Positions 28,745 to 36,840 of a stretch of DNA of 64,000 nt are shown here, piece after piece. Within the stretch, counting starts at the first letter, position 1. The number at the start of each line of letters is the position of its first letter. The position numbers and the translations under genes are program-made. Below the pieces are notes generated by a model, which worked only from the letters and a program-made list of their open reading frames with translations, did no database searches and had not been told where the DNA came from. Origin of the DNA: Ornithinimicrobium murale (GTDB lineage: Bacteria; Actinomycetota; Actinomycetes; Actinomycetales; Dermatophilaceae); the NCBI RefSeq assembly GCF_003352835.1, contig NZ_QLVD01000001.1:1-64000 (forward strand), in the 5' to 3' direction.

Positions 28745-30364
28745 TCACCGACGACCGACTGTTTGCTCCATCTCGGCAAGGACTGCGCCGCCGTCCCACG
28801 CGGCGGCTCGGACCTTCGCGCTACGGAGGCCCGCTTTGAGCACGCGTCGTGAGGCGTTGCGGGGCAAATCCTCGGTGGTCAAGATATACCGCGGCACTGC
28901 GAAGTAGGGGAGCCGCGGATACAGATACCTCAGGAGTTCGGCTGGCCGAGGCGCACCACCCCTATGGTGCTCGACGACTACCATTACCTCGTCCTCACCC
29001 AACTCCGAAGGCACCGCGACGACTGCACAGTCCACGACTCCTGGGTACTCGCGGACCGCGGCCTCGACTTCGGTGCTGGAGATATTCTCTCCACGCCGAC
29101 GGATGGCGTCAGAGCGTCGGTCCACGAATCTGAGGTAATCGTCTCCGTCCATCGAACCCAGATCACCGGTGTGGAACCAGAAGTTGCGGCAGGCTTTGAC
29201 GGTCGCGGAAGGGTCCCCCCAGTAGCCGGAGAATCCGAGGAACGCGGATCTGGGCCTGACAACGATCTGTCCCACTTCGCCCGCCGGAAGTTCGGCGTCG
29301 TTCTCGTCGACGACACGGACGTCGTAACCGTTAACTGGGAGTCCACACGAACCAGGCCGTCGGGTCCGAAGATCCATCGCGGTAACCGTGGCGCATTCCG
29401 TGAGTCCGTAGGCCTCAACCAGCGGGACCCCGGTCCTTTCTTCAAACTCCAACCAGTCGCGTTCGGCAGCGCCGGCGCCCATGCCCAGCCGTAAAGAGTG
29501 TTGCGGCACCGTACTTGGCCAGGTCCGCAGCAGAATCGCCAGCACGGAGGAGTGATAATTGAAAATGGTGACGTCGTTGTCGCTTACTTGCGACCAGAAC
29601 GCGCTGGCGCTGAACGTGGATGCAAGGACGGCTCGACATCCCGTGATCAAGGGTGGTATCGCGGTCAGAAACTGTGCGTTCACATGGAACAGTGGCAGAG
29701 GGTTGAACAGGGTGTCCGTTGACGTGCACTCGGTATGGCGGACCCAGTTCTCGGCAGTGGTACGGATGTACTGGTGGCTGGCCATCACACCCTTGGGCCG
29801 CCCGGTGGTGCCCGAAGTGAAAAGGATCGCGGCTGTTTCGCTAAATGAAGACTGTTCTTGACGCTGGCCCTGGTTACGACCCCAGGCCACCGCCTCAGCG
29901 TATGCCATCGTGTTACTTGGGCCGCCCTCGTCCACTAGCAAGACGTCTGTCGGCGGAAATTCTGTACCAGCCGCGAGGACAGCTTGCCAGCCCGCCAAGT
30001 CAGTTACTAGCACCCGGGGCGTGGTGAGAGTCAGTTGATGGGCTAGGGCAGCTCCGCGCAGGTAGACGTTGAGGGGCACCTCGATTGCGCCTAGCCTATT
30101 GGTAGCGAACCACGTGACAAGGAATTCAAAGCGATTGGGCAACAGAATAGCCACTCGATCACCGCTACGAACTTCTCGTTTTGTCAACCAGGCAGCCAGG
30201 GCGTCCACCTCGGAGTCGGTTTCACCGAAGGTGGCGGCACGCCCGCCCAGGAACCGTACGTACTCGGCGTTTGTGCGCTTCCTGGCCTGCTCACGCAGTA
30301 AGCCGGACAGCACTGTTCCTGAGTTCGGCGTCACGCCGTCGTGGGTGTCACTGTTTTGAGTCAT
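28745..30364 (-). CDS. Acyl-CoA synthetase / class I adenylate-forming enzyme (2)
   Basis: A 539-residue AMP-binding protein. ATP-binding LFTSGTTGRPKGVMASH, FHTGDLGSMDGDDYLRF and RRSDAIRRRGENISSTEVE identify the family and resemble carnitine/crotonobetaine-CoA ligase relatives. At the position of the usual catalytic Lys (T-G-K-V) it reads NASRRVLK, an Arg substitution also known from part of that subfamily, so the adenylation rate may be altered. ATG 30364 overlaps the TRAP binding-protein stop as ATGA. It is the second gene of the operon, suggesting activation directly after import. Confidence 0.92.
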   Translation of the reverse strand: MTQNSDTHDGVTPNSGTVLSGLLREQARKRTNAEYVRFLGGRAATFGETDSEVDALAAWLTKREVRSGDRVAILLPNRFEFLVTWFATNRLGAIEVPLNVYLRGAALAHQLTLTTPRVLVTDLAGWQAVLAAGTEFPPTDVLLVDEGGPSNTMAYAEAVAWGRNQGQRQEQSSFSETAAILFTSGTTGRPKGVMASHQYIRTTAENWVRHTECTSTDTLFNPLPLFHVNAQFLTAIPPLITGCRAVLASTFSASAFWSQVSDNDVTIFNYHSSVLAILLRTWPSTVPQHSLRLGMGAGAAERDWLEFEERTGVPLVEAYGLTECATVTAMDLRTRRPGSCGLPVNGYDVRVVDENDAELPAGEVGQIVVRPRSAFLGFSGYWGDPSATVKACRNFWFHTGDLGSMDGDDYLRFVDRRSDAIRRRGENISSTEVEAAVREYPGVVDCAVVAVPSELGEDEVMVVVEHHRGGAPRPAELLRYLYPRLPYFAVPRYILTTEDLPRNASRRVLKAGLRSAKVRAAAWDGGAVLAEMEQTVGRR

Positions 30365-31491
30365 GACCCTGACGCACACTGCTGCATGCCGCTGACGTAA
30401 TCGCTGTCTGCTGCGTACTGCTCAACTGCCGCAACGTACTCGTCGTAGAACGCTTGGGCAGTTTCAGCGGTTGTCCCGGCAGCCTCCACGTCGGCCTTCC
30501 AGCCATCGATCACCTTCTGCTGAGCGATGTCCTTCCATTCGCTCACTTCGTCGTCCGAGAAGGCCGTGACATTGACTCCCGATTCTTGTGCGCGTTCACA
30601 AGCGGACGCTTCATTCATTGTTAGTAATGACATGGCCTCTTCGTAATAGGCGTCCGCCTGCTCCTCCAGAGCGGTTTGCTGCACCGCAGACAACGAATTC
30701 CAGCGGTCGAGGTTAATCACCGTGGCTGAGGATGCATAAAGTCCCACACCCGTATCTGTGATGTTGTTGCGTAGTTCATGAAAACCGAGGTCGATGGTGA
30801 GGTCGAAGAGAATTCCCGACCAGCCGTCGACTAGGTTCCGCTGCAGCGCGTCGTGGACTTGGTCCAATGGCAGGAAAACAAGTTCGGCACCAAGCAACTG
30901 CTCGGCCTCAGCCACGCGTCCGACACCGCGGATCGTGAGGCCCTCGTAGTCCTGAGGCTCATCTAGCGGGTCCGCCGTACCGGTTGAGGCGGGACCGACA
31001 GGGATGAAGTGGAGGACGTGCACGCCTTGGGCCTCAAACTCGGCGCGGAAGTCCTCGTTCGACTCGTAAAGGTCGTCGAAGGCACGGATGGCCGCGCCTG
31101 GATCGTCACTCACGAACGGGATGTCAGCCACTGTCCAAAGTGGTAGTTGGTCTGCCACGTAACCGTCGGTGATGTACCCCAGGTCTGCGCGGCCGTCCTT
31201 GACCCCATCAAGGGTGTCTTGTATGGACAGCAAGGATCCCCCTTCAAACATTTCGATCTCCACAGACCCGTCACTGTCGCTCACCGCCTCATCCACCCAG
31301 AACTGGAGTCCTTGCCCAATCGAGGACTGCGCGGCGATGCCGCTGGCGTACTGCAGCGAAACTGGCTCGGAGGCCTCCTCACTATCTCCGTTGCCACTGC
31401 TCGTCTCGCCTCCCGAGCCGCATGCTGTCAGCAGGACGGATGCGGCGCACGTCGTGGCCAGGGCCCACTTGCCATGGTGTTGTCTACTCAT
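30361..31491 (-). CDS. dctP: TRAP transporter substrate-binding lipoprotein (DctP-like)
   Basis: A 376-residue extracytoplasmic solute receptor. The N-terminus is a lipoprotein signal peptide with lipobox LTAC (Cys about residue 24), followed by a Gly/Ser/Glu linker that tethers it outside the membrane. The body shows DctP features: GLQFWVDEA, LDGVKDGRADLGYI, the GLTIRGVGR strand that normally holds the carboxylate-binding Arg, and DGWSGILFD. The conserved Arg suggests an organic acid ligand. It is the first gene of the operon, with AGGAGA before the ATG and a perfect TTGACA further upstream. Confidence 0.94.
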   Translation of the reverse strand: MSRQHHGKWALATTCAASVLLTACGSGGETSSGNGDSEEASEPVSLQYASGIAAQSSIGQGLQFWVDEAVSDSDGSVEIEMFEGGSLLSIQDTLDGVKDGRADLGYITDGYVADQLPLWTVADIPFVSDDPGAAIRAFDDLYESNEDFRAEFEAQGVHVLHFIPVGPASTGTADPLDEPQDYEGLTIRGVGRVAEAEQLLGAELVFLPLDQVHDALQRNLVDGWSGILFDLTIDLGFHELRNNITDTGVGLYASSATVINLDRWNSLSAVQQTALEEQADAYYEEAMSLLTMNEASACERAQESGVNVTAFSDDEVSEWKDIAQQKVIDGWKADVEAAGTTAETAQAFYDEYVAAVEQYAADSDYVSGMQQCASGS

Positions 31492-31505
31492 CTCACCAAT
31501 CTCCT

Positions 31506-31553
31506 AACGGGCGTTCGTATGTAGAGGACACCACCTCGCACCGGCTGTGTCAA
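31506..31553 (-). promoter_or_regulatory. Catabolic operon promoter and TetR-like operator
   Basis: Upstream of the binding-protein gene, on the minus strand, TTGACA is seen at 31548-31553. Between it and the ATG lies ACGAACGCCCGTT (31518-31506), matching the consensus ACGAACGNNCGTY also found before the TetR gene (33960-33972). The -10 box is not clear, with TGTCCT at a 17-base spacing. Repression of the operon by that TetR is inferred. Confidence 0.45.
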
Positions 31554-31690
31554 GTCAAACCACTGCTGAAAGTGAAACCGCGAGCTCAGGGCCGCGAGCG
31601 ATGACCAGCTTGGTGTGCCACGAACAGTGGGGCCCGACATGTCGGCAGTGGGTGTTGCGGACTGCGCAGTGCGGCGAAGGAAGGAAGGTC

Positions 31691-31694
31691 CTAG
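31691..31694. repeat. Target-site duplication CTAG, left of IS5-family element
   Basis: CTAG directly abuts the left inverted repeat and recurs at 32904-32907 next to the right end. Four-base YTAR-type duplications are characteristic of the IS5 group. Confidence 0.75.
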
Positions 31695-32903
31695 GGAAGC
31701 GCTGATCAAGTCGCGATTCTGGCCGTGAAGGGCCTGTCGTGGTCTGGGAGTTGCTCAGCGGGCTGGGGAGGGGCCTGTTTTCCTGCCCTCTGGCCCCGGT
31801 TTCGGGGCTGGTGGGCGGATTCCCGGCAGGCTGGCGCCTGGGCCTTCACCCGGTCAGGGCGACAGCACGGGCGCGCATCAGCCAATTCGCTGAGGCGAAC
31901 AGCACGTTCAGGTGGTTGAGGTTCTTGGCGATGCCGCGGTATCGGGTCTTGGTGAACCCGAAGTCTCGTTTGATGACCAGGAACGGGTGCTCGACCTTGG
32001 CCCGCACCCCGGCCTGAACTGACTGGGGCGCCCGGTCCGGTTCGGGCATCGCCTTGAGCACCCCTTTGCGTGCCGCGACCCGGAACTCGACCTTCGACAA
32101 GCGCTCGTCCTCGGTGATCTCCGGACGGTTCGCGATGCCCTGGTAGCCAGCATCGGTGTACACCACCTGGTCATCGGGCCGTAGCAGGCGCACCGTCTCG
32201 TCCAGGTCATGCACGTTCGCGGCCGTCGCAGTGACCGAGTGGACGTACCCGGTGCCGGCGTCGACACCGATGTGGGCCTTCATGCCGAAGTACCACTGGT
32301 TGCCTTTCTTCGTCTGGTGCATCTGCGGGTCCCGCGTACCGGTCGCGTTCTTCGTCGAAGACGGTGCGGCGATGATCGTGGCATCCACGATCGACCCGCC
32401 CCGCATGACCCACCCCTGAGCGTCGAAGATCTCGTTCTGATCGGCAAACAGCTTCGCGCCCAGGTCGTGCTCCTCCAGCAGGTGCCGGAAGTGCAGCAAC
32501 GTGGTCGCGTCCGGGACCTGCTCGAAGGCGAAGTCCAAAGCCATGAACTTCCGCATCGCGTACGAGTCGTAGATCGCCTCCTCCACGCCCTCATCCGACA
32601 GCGAGAACCACGCCTGCAGCAGGTACATCCGCAGCATCGTCTCCACCGGCTTGGCCTTGCGCCCCTTCTTCCCCGGCCGGTCGGCGTAATAGTGCGGCTC
32701 GATCAACGCCACCCACCGTGCCCACGGGATGACCGCGTCCATCGACTCCAAGAACTTCTCCCGGCGCAAGACCCGCCGACGGTTGCCGTACTCAATGTCA
32801 GTGAACGAAGGCTGCTCGCTACGCATGCCCCATCCTCTCCAACCAGTCACCCTCCCTCACGACGCCACATGGTCCCCGACCGAGCTAGAAAATCAATGAT
32901 TCC
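31695..32903 (-). mobile_element. IS5-family insertion sequence (about 1.2 kb)
   Basis: A complete element of 1209 bases bounded by imperfect inverted repeats: the left end begins GGAAGCGCTGATCA, and the complement of the right end begins GGAATCATTGATTT. CTAG duplications flank it. It contains one transposase gene. It inserted between the TRAP-headed operon promoter and the TetR gene on the same strand, so it may have altered read-through or supplied its own promoter. Perfect target duplications imply that it moved here as a unit. Confidence 0.85.
31846..32826 (-). CDS. IS5 family transposase
   Basis: A DDE transposase of about 326 residues that cuts and re-joins the element ends. The N-terminal helical DNA-binding part includes PVETMLRMYLLQAWFSLSDE. 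The catalytic core shows GSIVDATII (first Asp), VVYTDAGYQGI (second Asp) and the C-terminal Y-x-x-x-R-x-x-x-K/E-like VEHPFLVIKRDFG region with its Glu. ATG 32826 (MRSEQPSFTDIE) was chosen as it starts the conserved sequence. An upstream in-frame start at 32850 is possible. The gene is intact, so the element could still be active. Confidence 0.93.
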   Translation of the reverse strand: MRSEQPSFTDIEYGNRRRVLRREKFLESMDAVIPWARWVALIEPHYYADRPGKKGRKAKPVETMLRMYLLQAWFSLSDEGVEEAIYDSYAMRKFMALDFAFEQVPDATTLLHFRHLLEEHDLGAKLFADQNEIFDAQGWVMRGGSIVDATIIAAPSSTKNATGTRDPQMHQTKKGNQWYFGMKAHIGVDAGTGYVHSVTATAANVHDLDETVRLLRPDDQVVYTDAGYQGIANRPEITEDERLSKVEFRVAARKGVLKAMPEPDRAPQSVQAGVRAKVEHPFLVIKRDFGFTKTRYRGIAKNLNHLNVLFASANWLMRARAVALTG

Positions 32904-32907
32904 CTAG
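32904..32907. repeat. Target-site duplication CTAG, right of IS5-family element
   Basis: Second copy of the CTAG next to the right inverted repeat, pairing with 31691-31694. Confidence 0.75.
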
Positions 32908-33302
32908 CGCATTCCACGAGCGGAACGAACCTGAGCGTCCCTCGATGGATCCCGCCTGGCGCCCCTAGAAATTGGTCGCGGCGCTGTAGACCGGCGGCCG
33001 TAGGCCGTGAATGCTAGCGCCCAGCCCAACCTCCGGTAGGCGAACACGTCCTACCTGCTGAGGTGCAGGTGACCTCCCTGTCCGTGGCCATGGGACCGGT
33101 GTGTCGGTCCCAACCTGAGCCGCCCCCGGGGATGCGCTCGAGGTCTTCGACCACCGCCGAGCAGGTTCCACCGGAGGACGTATGAAGAAGTCGAACATGG
33201 AAGATCATCGAAATCCTTGAGTCGTTGCCGCCACCGAGAGTCTGCACTCGGCCGCGCAGCTGGCCGGGGTGAACCTCAGATCGAGGGGCGGTCGACCGCC
33301 AC
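32908..33302. other. Region between IS element and TetR gene
   Basis: No supported gene. A 7-bp inverted repeat (33092-33098/33105-33111) is present without a U-tract. Before IS insertion this stretch and the sequence left of 31691 were contiguous, forming the upstream region of the catabolic operon. Confidence 0.45.
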
Positions 33303-33944
33303 TCAAAGATTCCTCAATTGCTCACGAGGAGCTGCCTCCAGAGGTTTCAAGCCCAGCAGACGTGCAGCCATGCTGGCGTAGGCGGCACCGATCTCAGCGA
33401 CGCTAATGGGCCCTTCCGGCCTAAACCAGGAAGCGATCGACATTCCCATTTGGAGAATGGCGTACGAATACAACCGGGGGTTATCGATGTCAGTGAGACC
33501 CTCGTCAAGGGCCTGCTCGAGGAGTCGACGGAACCGCAACTCATAATCGTTCCGCCACTCGTTAGCTACGTTGTAGTGAATGGGAGAAAGACTCGCCATC
33601 TGCGTGTTCGAGATGTGGGCATGCCGATGATGCTCGGCATGGAATTCGGCGTGAATTTGCACATACTTGAGGATTCGTTCTTCAAGTGCCTGGTTATCGT
33701 CGTTACCATCGGTCTGCATACGGTCTAGCGTGCCCATCGCCTCCTGGTAGATCTCCCATAGGAGTTCTTCCTTCGACTTATAATGACTGTAGATACTCGC
33801 AGGCTGGATCCCGACCGCGCGTGCCAAGTCGCGCATGGAGGTGCCCTCATAGCCGACTTCACCAAACAGACGGCAGGCGGTTTCCACGATCATGTTCTGG
33901 GTGCCGCTCTCGCGGCGGCCGCGGGCGTTGTTCGTGGTGGTCAC
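33303..33944 (-). CDS. TetR family transcriptional regulator
   Basis: A 213-residue repressor. The N-terminal HTH is clear: IVETACRLFGEVGYEGTSMR continues into DLARAVGIQPASIYSHYKSK, the classical TetR_N pattern. The C-terminal half is the variable ligand-binding bundle. It is encoded upstream of the catabolic operon in the same direction, so an acyl-CoA or the imported acid is a plausible inducer. The ATG follows AGGGGG. A near-palindromic operator at 33960-33975 lies immediately upstream, suggesting autoregulation, and a related motif precedes the operon. The IS5-family element now separates the two. Confidence 0.94.
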   Translation of the reverse strand: MTTTNNARGRRESGTQNMIVETACRLFGEVGYEGTSMRDLARAVGIQPASIYSHYKSKEELLWEIYQEAMGTLDRMQTDGNDDNQALEERILKYVQIHAEFHAEHHRHAHISNTQMASLSPIHYNVANEWRNDYELRFRRLLEQALDEGLTDIDNPRLYSYAILQMGMSIASWFRPEGPISVAEIGAAYASMAARLLGLKPLEAAPREQLRNL

Positions 33945-33959
33945 TGATCCCCCTTTCCG

Positions 33960-33975
33960 ACGAACGATCGTCCGT
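33960..33975 (+). promoter_or_regulatory. Putative TetR operator upstream of the tetR gene
   Basis: A 16-base near-palindrome, ACGAACGATCGTCCGT, with 13 of 14 constrained positions symmetric. It sits 16 bases upstream of the TetR start. It shares ACGAACGNNCGTY with the site before the TRAP-headed operon. Size and symmetry suit a TetR dimer. Confidence 0.55.
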
Positions 33976-34313
33976 AAGTATGGCGGTGACCGATAGCCGA
34001 GTCAAATGCGGTCAGCGCCATCGGCTGTCGGGGACGACGCGCACCCGTCCTCGATCGCAGTGGTGCTTGCCCTGGCCTAAGATAGTGGTCAAGCAGGCAG
34101 ACTGGTGTCTGGGCGCCGGGCTCAGTTGCTCGGACCCGCACACGGTCGGACGGGCGATCTCCGACCATGCGCACCCCGACGCCGAGCTGGTTCTGACCGC
34201 GGGAACGGTCGCTCAGTTGCCCGCCGCTATGCCGAGTTGGCCCTCACCATGATGGGTGTCGCCACCAACGACCCTGCCGCCAATGTCCTCATCGCGAAGG
34301 AGTCGCACGGACT
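33976..34313. other. Region upstream of phosphatase gene, possible gene debris
   Basis: No intact gene. Two consecutive plus-strand frames (about 34088-34250 and 34190-34317) look protein-like and could be pieces of one shifted gene, but I do not recognise either. The phosphatase ribosome site AAGGAG is at its right end. Confidence 0.3.
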
Positions 34314-35117
34314 ATGATCGCCCACCCAATCCCCTCCGCGCCGCTGCCGATCGAGGGCACCTACAACTTCCGCGAGGTCGGTGGCTACCCCGTGACCGGA
34401 GGTGGAATGACCCGGGCTGGCGCGCTCTATCGCTCAGACGCACTTGCCGGACTGACTGAGGCCGGACGGAAGGCCCTCGCTGCCCTGGGCCTGCGTCGGA
34501 TCCTGGACCTCCGCAGCAGCCCTGAACGCGCGGTGAACGCGAGTGCGGTAGATGGCCTGGGGATGGACGTACAGCACCACCCGATCCTCAAGGCAGCCGC
34601 TCCCCAGACGGAGACCCACCGGAGCCATTCGCTGGAAACGCTCTACCGCCTGATGATCGAGCGGCGAGGCAAGCACCTGACCGCCGCGCTGCGCGCCATG
34701 GCCGGCGCTGAGGGCCCAGTCTTAGTGCATTGCACGGCGGGGAAGGACCGCACGGGCGTCTTGGTAGCCCTCGCCCTGGAGGCGGTCGGCGTGGAACGGG
34801 ATGCGGTTGTCGAGGACTACGCCGCGACCGAGCATAACCTGGCCGGTGAGTGGAGCACGCGCATGTTGGCAGGAGTCAGCGACTGGACCATCGGCGAGGA
34901 GGACATCCGAGCCATCGTCACCACAAGCCCAGCGCCGGTCATGGCCGGGCTGCTCGGCCACCTCGACGAGCAGTATGGCGGTGCGCGCACCTACTTCCTG
35001 GCCCACGGCATGCGCCAGGACGAACTCGAGACCCTCCGCGTAGCTCTGACCACCATCGGGACTCGCGAATCCTCGGCCCTCAGACGTTGCGCCGGTGTTG
35101 CCGCCAGCCGATCTTGA
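34314..35117 (+). CDS. Tyrosine/serine protein phosphatase (Y_phosphatase3 type)
   Basis: A 267-residue phosphatase of the bacterial tyrosine phosphatase family related to lipid phosphatases. The N-terminal YNFREVGGYPV, then LYRSDALAGLT and ILDLRSSPER, lead to the catalytic P-loop VHCTAGKDRTG (C-x5-R with the nucleophilic Cys near residue 142). These enzymes remove phosphate from phosphotyrosine, phosphoserine or phosphoinositides. The physiological target is unknown. It is a single plus-strand gene among remnants, and its 3' end overlaps a minus-strand frame by 38 bases. It looks intact. A link to the catabolic operon is not evident. Confidence 0.92.
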   Translation: MIAHPIPSAPLPIEGTYNFREVGGYPVTGGGMTRAGALYRSDALAGLTEAGRKALAALGLRRILDLRSSPERAVNASAVDGLGMDVQHHPILKAAAPQTETHRSHSLETLYRLMIERRGKHLTAALRAMAGAEGPVLVHCTAGKDRTGVLVALALEAVGVERDAVVEDYAATEHNLAGEWSTRMLAGVSDWTIGEEDIRAIVTTSPAPVMAGLLGHLDEQYGGARTYFLAHGMRQDELETLRVALTTIGTRESSALRRCAGVAASRS

Positions 35118-35433
35118 AGAAGGCCTCGGTGATCTGACCGAGTAAAAAGACCACTGCTGCGTCCACGAGCACAGCGAAGAAGTTGTCGCCGACCATGCCT
35201 GACGCCCTGAGCCGCGTCAGGTCTGAGCAGCCACCATGCAGCGTCCTTGCGTCCTCCATGATGGCGATAAAGACGCCAAAGTGCCGACCTCGCCCGTCGA
35301 TCTCGGTCCGCTCGCACGACGCGCCGCTGGGTGAGAATCGCGAAGGTCCCGAACTCATTATGAGATGCGCCCTCAGCCCGAGGAAGTCCTCGTCACTTCG
35401 GCAGTCCGCTCTCGCCGCAACGGTTCTCAGCAC
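35080..35433 (-). CDS. Unrecognised short protein, possibly a fragment
   Basis: A 117-residue frame whose second half reads like genuine protein with a hydrophobic helix (NFFAVLVDAAVVFLLGQ) followed by a basic end. The first half looks random. No domain is recognised and no strong ribosome site was found. It converges on the phosphatase gene and overlaps its end. It may be the C-terminal remnant of a membrane protein, or not expressed at all. Confidence 0.25.
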   Translation of the reverse strand: MLRTVAARADCRSDEDFLGLRAHLIMSSGPSRFSPSGASCERTEIDGRGRHFGVFIAIMEDARTLHGGCSDLTRLRASGMVGDNFFAVLVDAAVVFLLGQITEAFFKIGWRQHRRNV

Positions 35434-35682
35434 CTCAATCTAGGTCCTGAAGGCCCAGATCGTGGGAGTAGGCCCTGGTGATAGTTCAAACCAGATCAAG
35501 GGTGCGGCCGACTCCGGGCACCTGTTGGCTGTTGAAGTGCGTACCTATACCTTGATTGAACTCCATCCCATGCCACTCATGACCTTCAGGTCCACCTGCG
35601 TCGACCGTGACGTATGAGGTACGTCTGGGCCCCAGGCGGGCCGCCCAGGGAATCTCGTGCGACGCCGCGCCGGGTCGACGCT
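35434..35682. other. Intergenic region left of recombinase fragment
   Basis: No gene, tRNA or clear repeat recognised. It is the stretch where an attachment site would be expected if the adjacent recombinase fragment once marked an element end, but no tRNA-like 3' end was seen. Confidence 0.35.
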
Positions 35683-35871
35683 TCACGGTTTGGCCGCGGA
35701 CCCGGGTTGCGACTCGCTCTGCGCCAGTTGAGAGAGTTGAGTGGCTATGTGCGCGTCGCGGCCTTGGGCTGCGTGCTGGTAACGCAGAGCAGCCTGGGGG
35801 GTGGAGTGGCCGATCCGGGCCATGAGTTCGGCCAAGGTGGCGCCGGTGCTTGAATCGGGATCAAGTTCCAC
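35683..35871 (-). pseudogene. C-terminal fragment of a tyrosine recombinase (phage-type integrase)
   Basis: About 60 residues correspond to the extreme C-terminus of an actinobacterial tyrosine recombinase: GATLAELMARIGHSTPQAAL followed by RYQHAAQGRD contains the conserved Gly-His and the nucleophile Tyr of the LGHS...Y pattern. The N-terminal and most catalytic residues (Arg, Lys, His-x-x-Arg) are missing because no similar sequence continues upstream of 35871. It cannot be active. It is probably the scar of an integration module that once mobilised this region. Confidence 0.75.
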
Positions 35872-36168
35872 CAGGCGAAAACCCTTCTACCAATTTCGCC
35901 CTCTGGGTACACCACACCGGCCAGTTGGCCAATATTTTGCGGGCGCTGCCGTGTGAATCAAGTTCAGAAGGCCGCCTGCACCGCAGTTGGCGAGAAAAAA
36001 GGGGGCGGTCAATGCGGTGACAATGAGTCGTTTCACGGTGCAGCATTACCACACAGGTCATGGGCATCTTGCAACTGGGTCGCGGAAAATTTCAGCCGGA
36101 TCACCAGTGCCCATGGATTGGCCAGGTTGAAACGCCGTGTGGCACGAAGACCAGACTCTCACTTCCTG
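35872..36168. other. Intergenic region between recombinase scar and T4SS operon end
   Basis: No supported gene. It holds the 3' flank of the conjugation operon. No U-tract terminator was identified. Confidence 0.4.
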
Positions 36169-36840
36169 CTATGGCTCGTGGATTTCGCCTGTGGTGGTGT
36201 CCACGGTGTGTCCGTCGATGAGGCGCAGTTGCGGCTGGGTCTCTCCGTCGGGCTCGGTGGGCTGTGTGCGCAGGAGGGCGGCGTCACGCTCGAAAGCGTC
36301 CACACGTTTGGCGTGGTCTTTGGCGTACCGATTGTAGCGGCTGCGGGCGGGCCATACCTTGTGGTCCTCCTCGCACATGGTGCGTACCCGTGCCTTGAAC
36401 CGGTCGGTGAAGGCCGGAAGGGTGAAGTGTTGCCACTCCTCGAGGGGATCGCTGGTCAGCGCGGTGCCGGCCCGGTATCTCAGGTCGGCCAGGACCGGAA
36501 TCTCGTGTACGAGGTGGGGGTGCAGTACCCAGCACGGCGGGATGGTGGTGCTGGTCTCCCAGACGTGCTCGGTGTTGATCCAGTCCACGACCTGCTCGAG
36601 CCACTTCCATAGTTCTGTTCGCAGCCTCGGGGTGGTCACTGTGGCGGGTATCCAGGGCCGCGGGAGTTCGTCGAGGTTGCCCAACGCTTTGCGGTCGGAG
36701 TCGTCGCCGTTTATCGCTTTGTCGAGTTCGCGGTAGACCGTGAGCAGGCCCCTGCCGGGGCTCGGGAAGGGCAGGGCCAGGGGCAGGGGCAGCCGCTTCG
36801 CGGCCTTGACGTCTAACGGTTGGGTGTCATGGGTTGTCAT
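36169..36840 (-). CDS. Conserved conjugation-operon protein, DUF4913-like
   Basis: A 223-residue protein from ATG 36840, which overlaps the coupling-protein stop as ATGA. The central part (LWKWLEQVVDWINTEH, CWVLHPHLVHEIPVLADLRY, EWQHFTLPAFTDRFK) resembles, in spacing of Trp/His/Leu positions, the DUF4913 proteins found next to TraG/VirD4 genes in actinobacterial elements. The assignment is tentative. It is the last gene of the conjugation operon. No membrane segment or signal peptide is visible, so it is likely cytoplasmic, perhaps an adaptor for the coupling protein. The function is unknown. Confidence 0.6.
   Translation of the reverse strand: MTTHDTQPLDVKAAKRLPLPLALPFPSPGRGLLTVYRELDKAINGDDSDRKALGNLDELPRPWIPATVTTPRLRTELWKWLEQVVDWINTEHVWETSTTIPPCWVLHPHLVHEIPVLADLRYRAGTALTSDPLEEWQHFTLPAFTDRFKARVRTMCEEDHKVWPARSRYNRYAKDHAKRVDAFERDAALLRTQPTEPDGETQPQLRLIDGHTVDTTTGEIHEP

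Noticed and set aside
33092-33111. Hairpin as a terminator
   Set aside because: Only a 7-bp stem, no U-tract and no gene ending immediately before it.
35434-36168. tRNA gene or att site next to the recombinase fragment
   Set aside because: No cloverleaf or T-loop sequence and no convincing direct repeat was found by eye.
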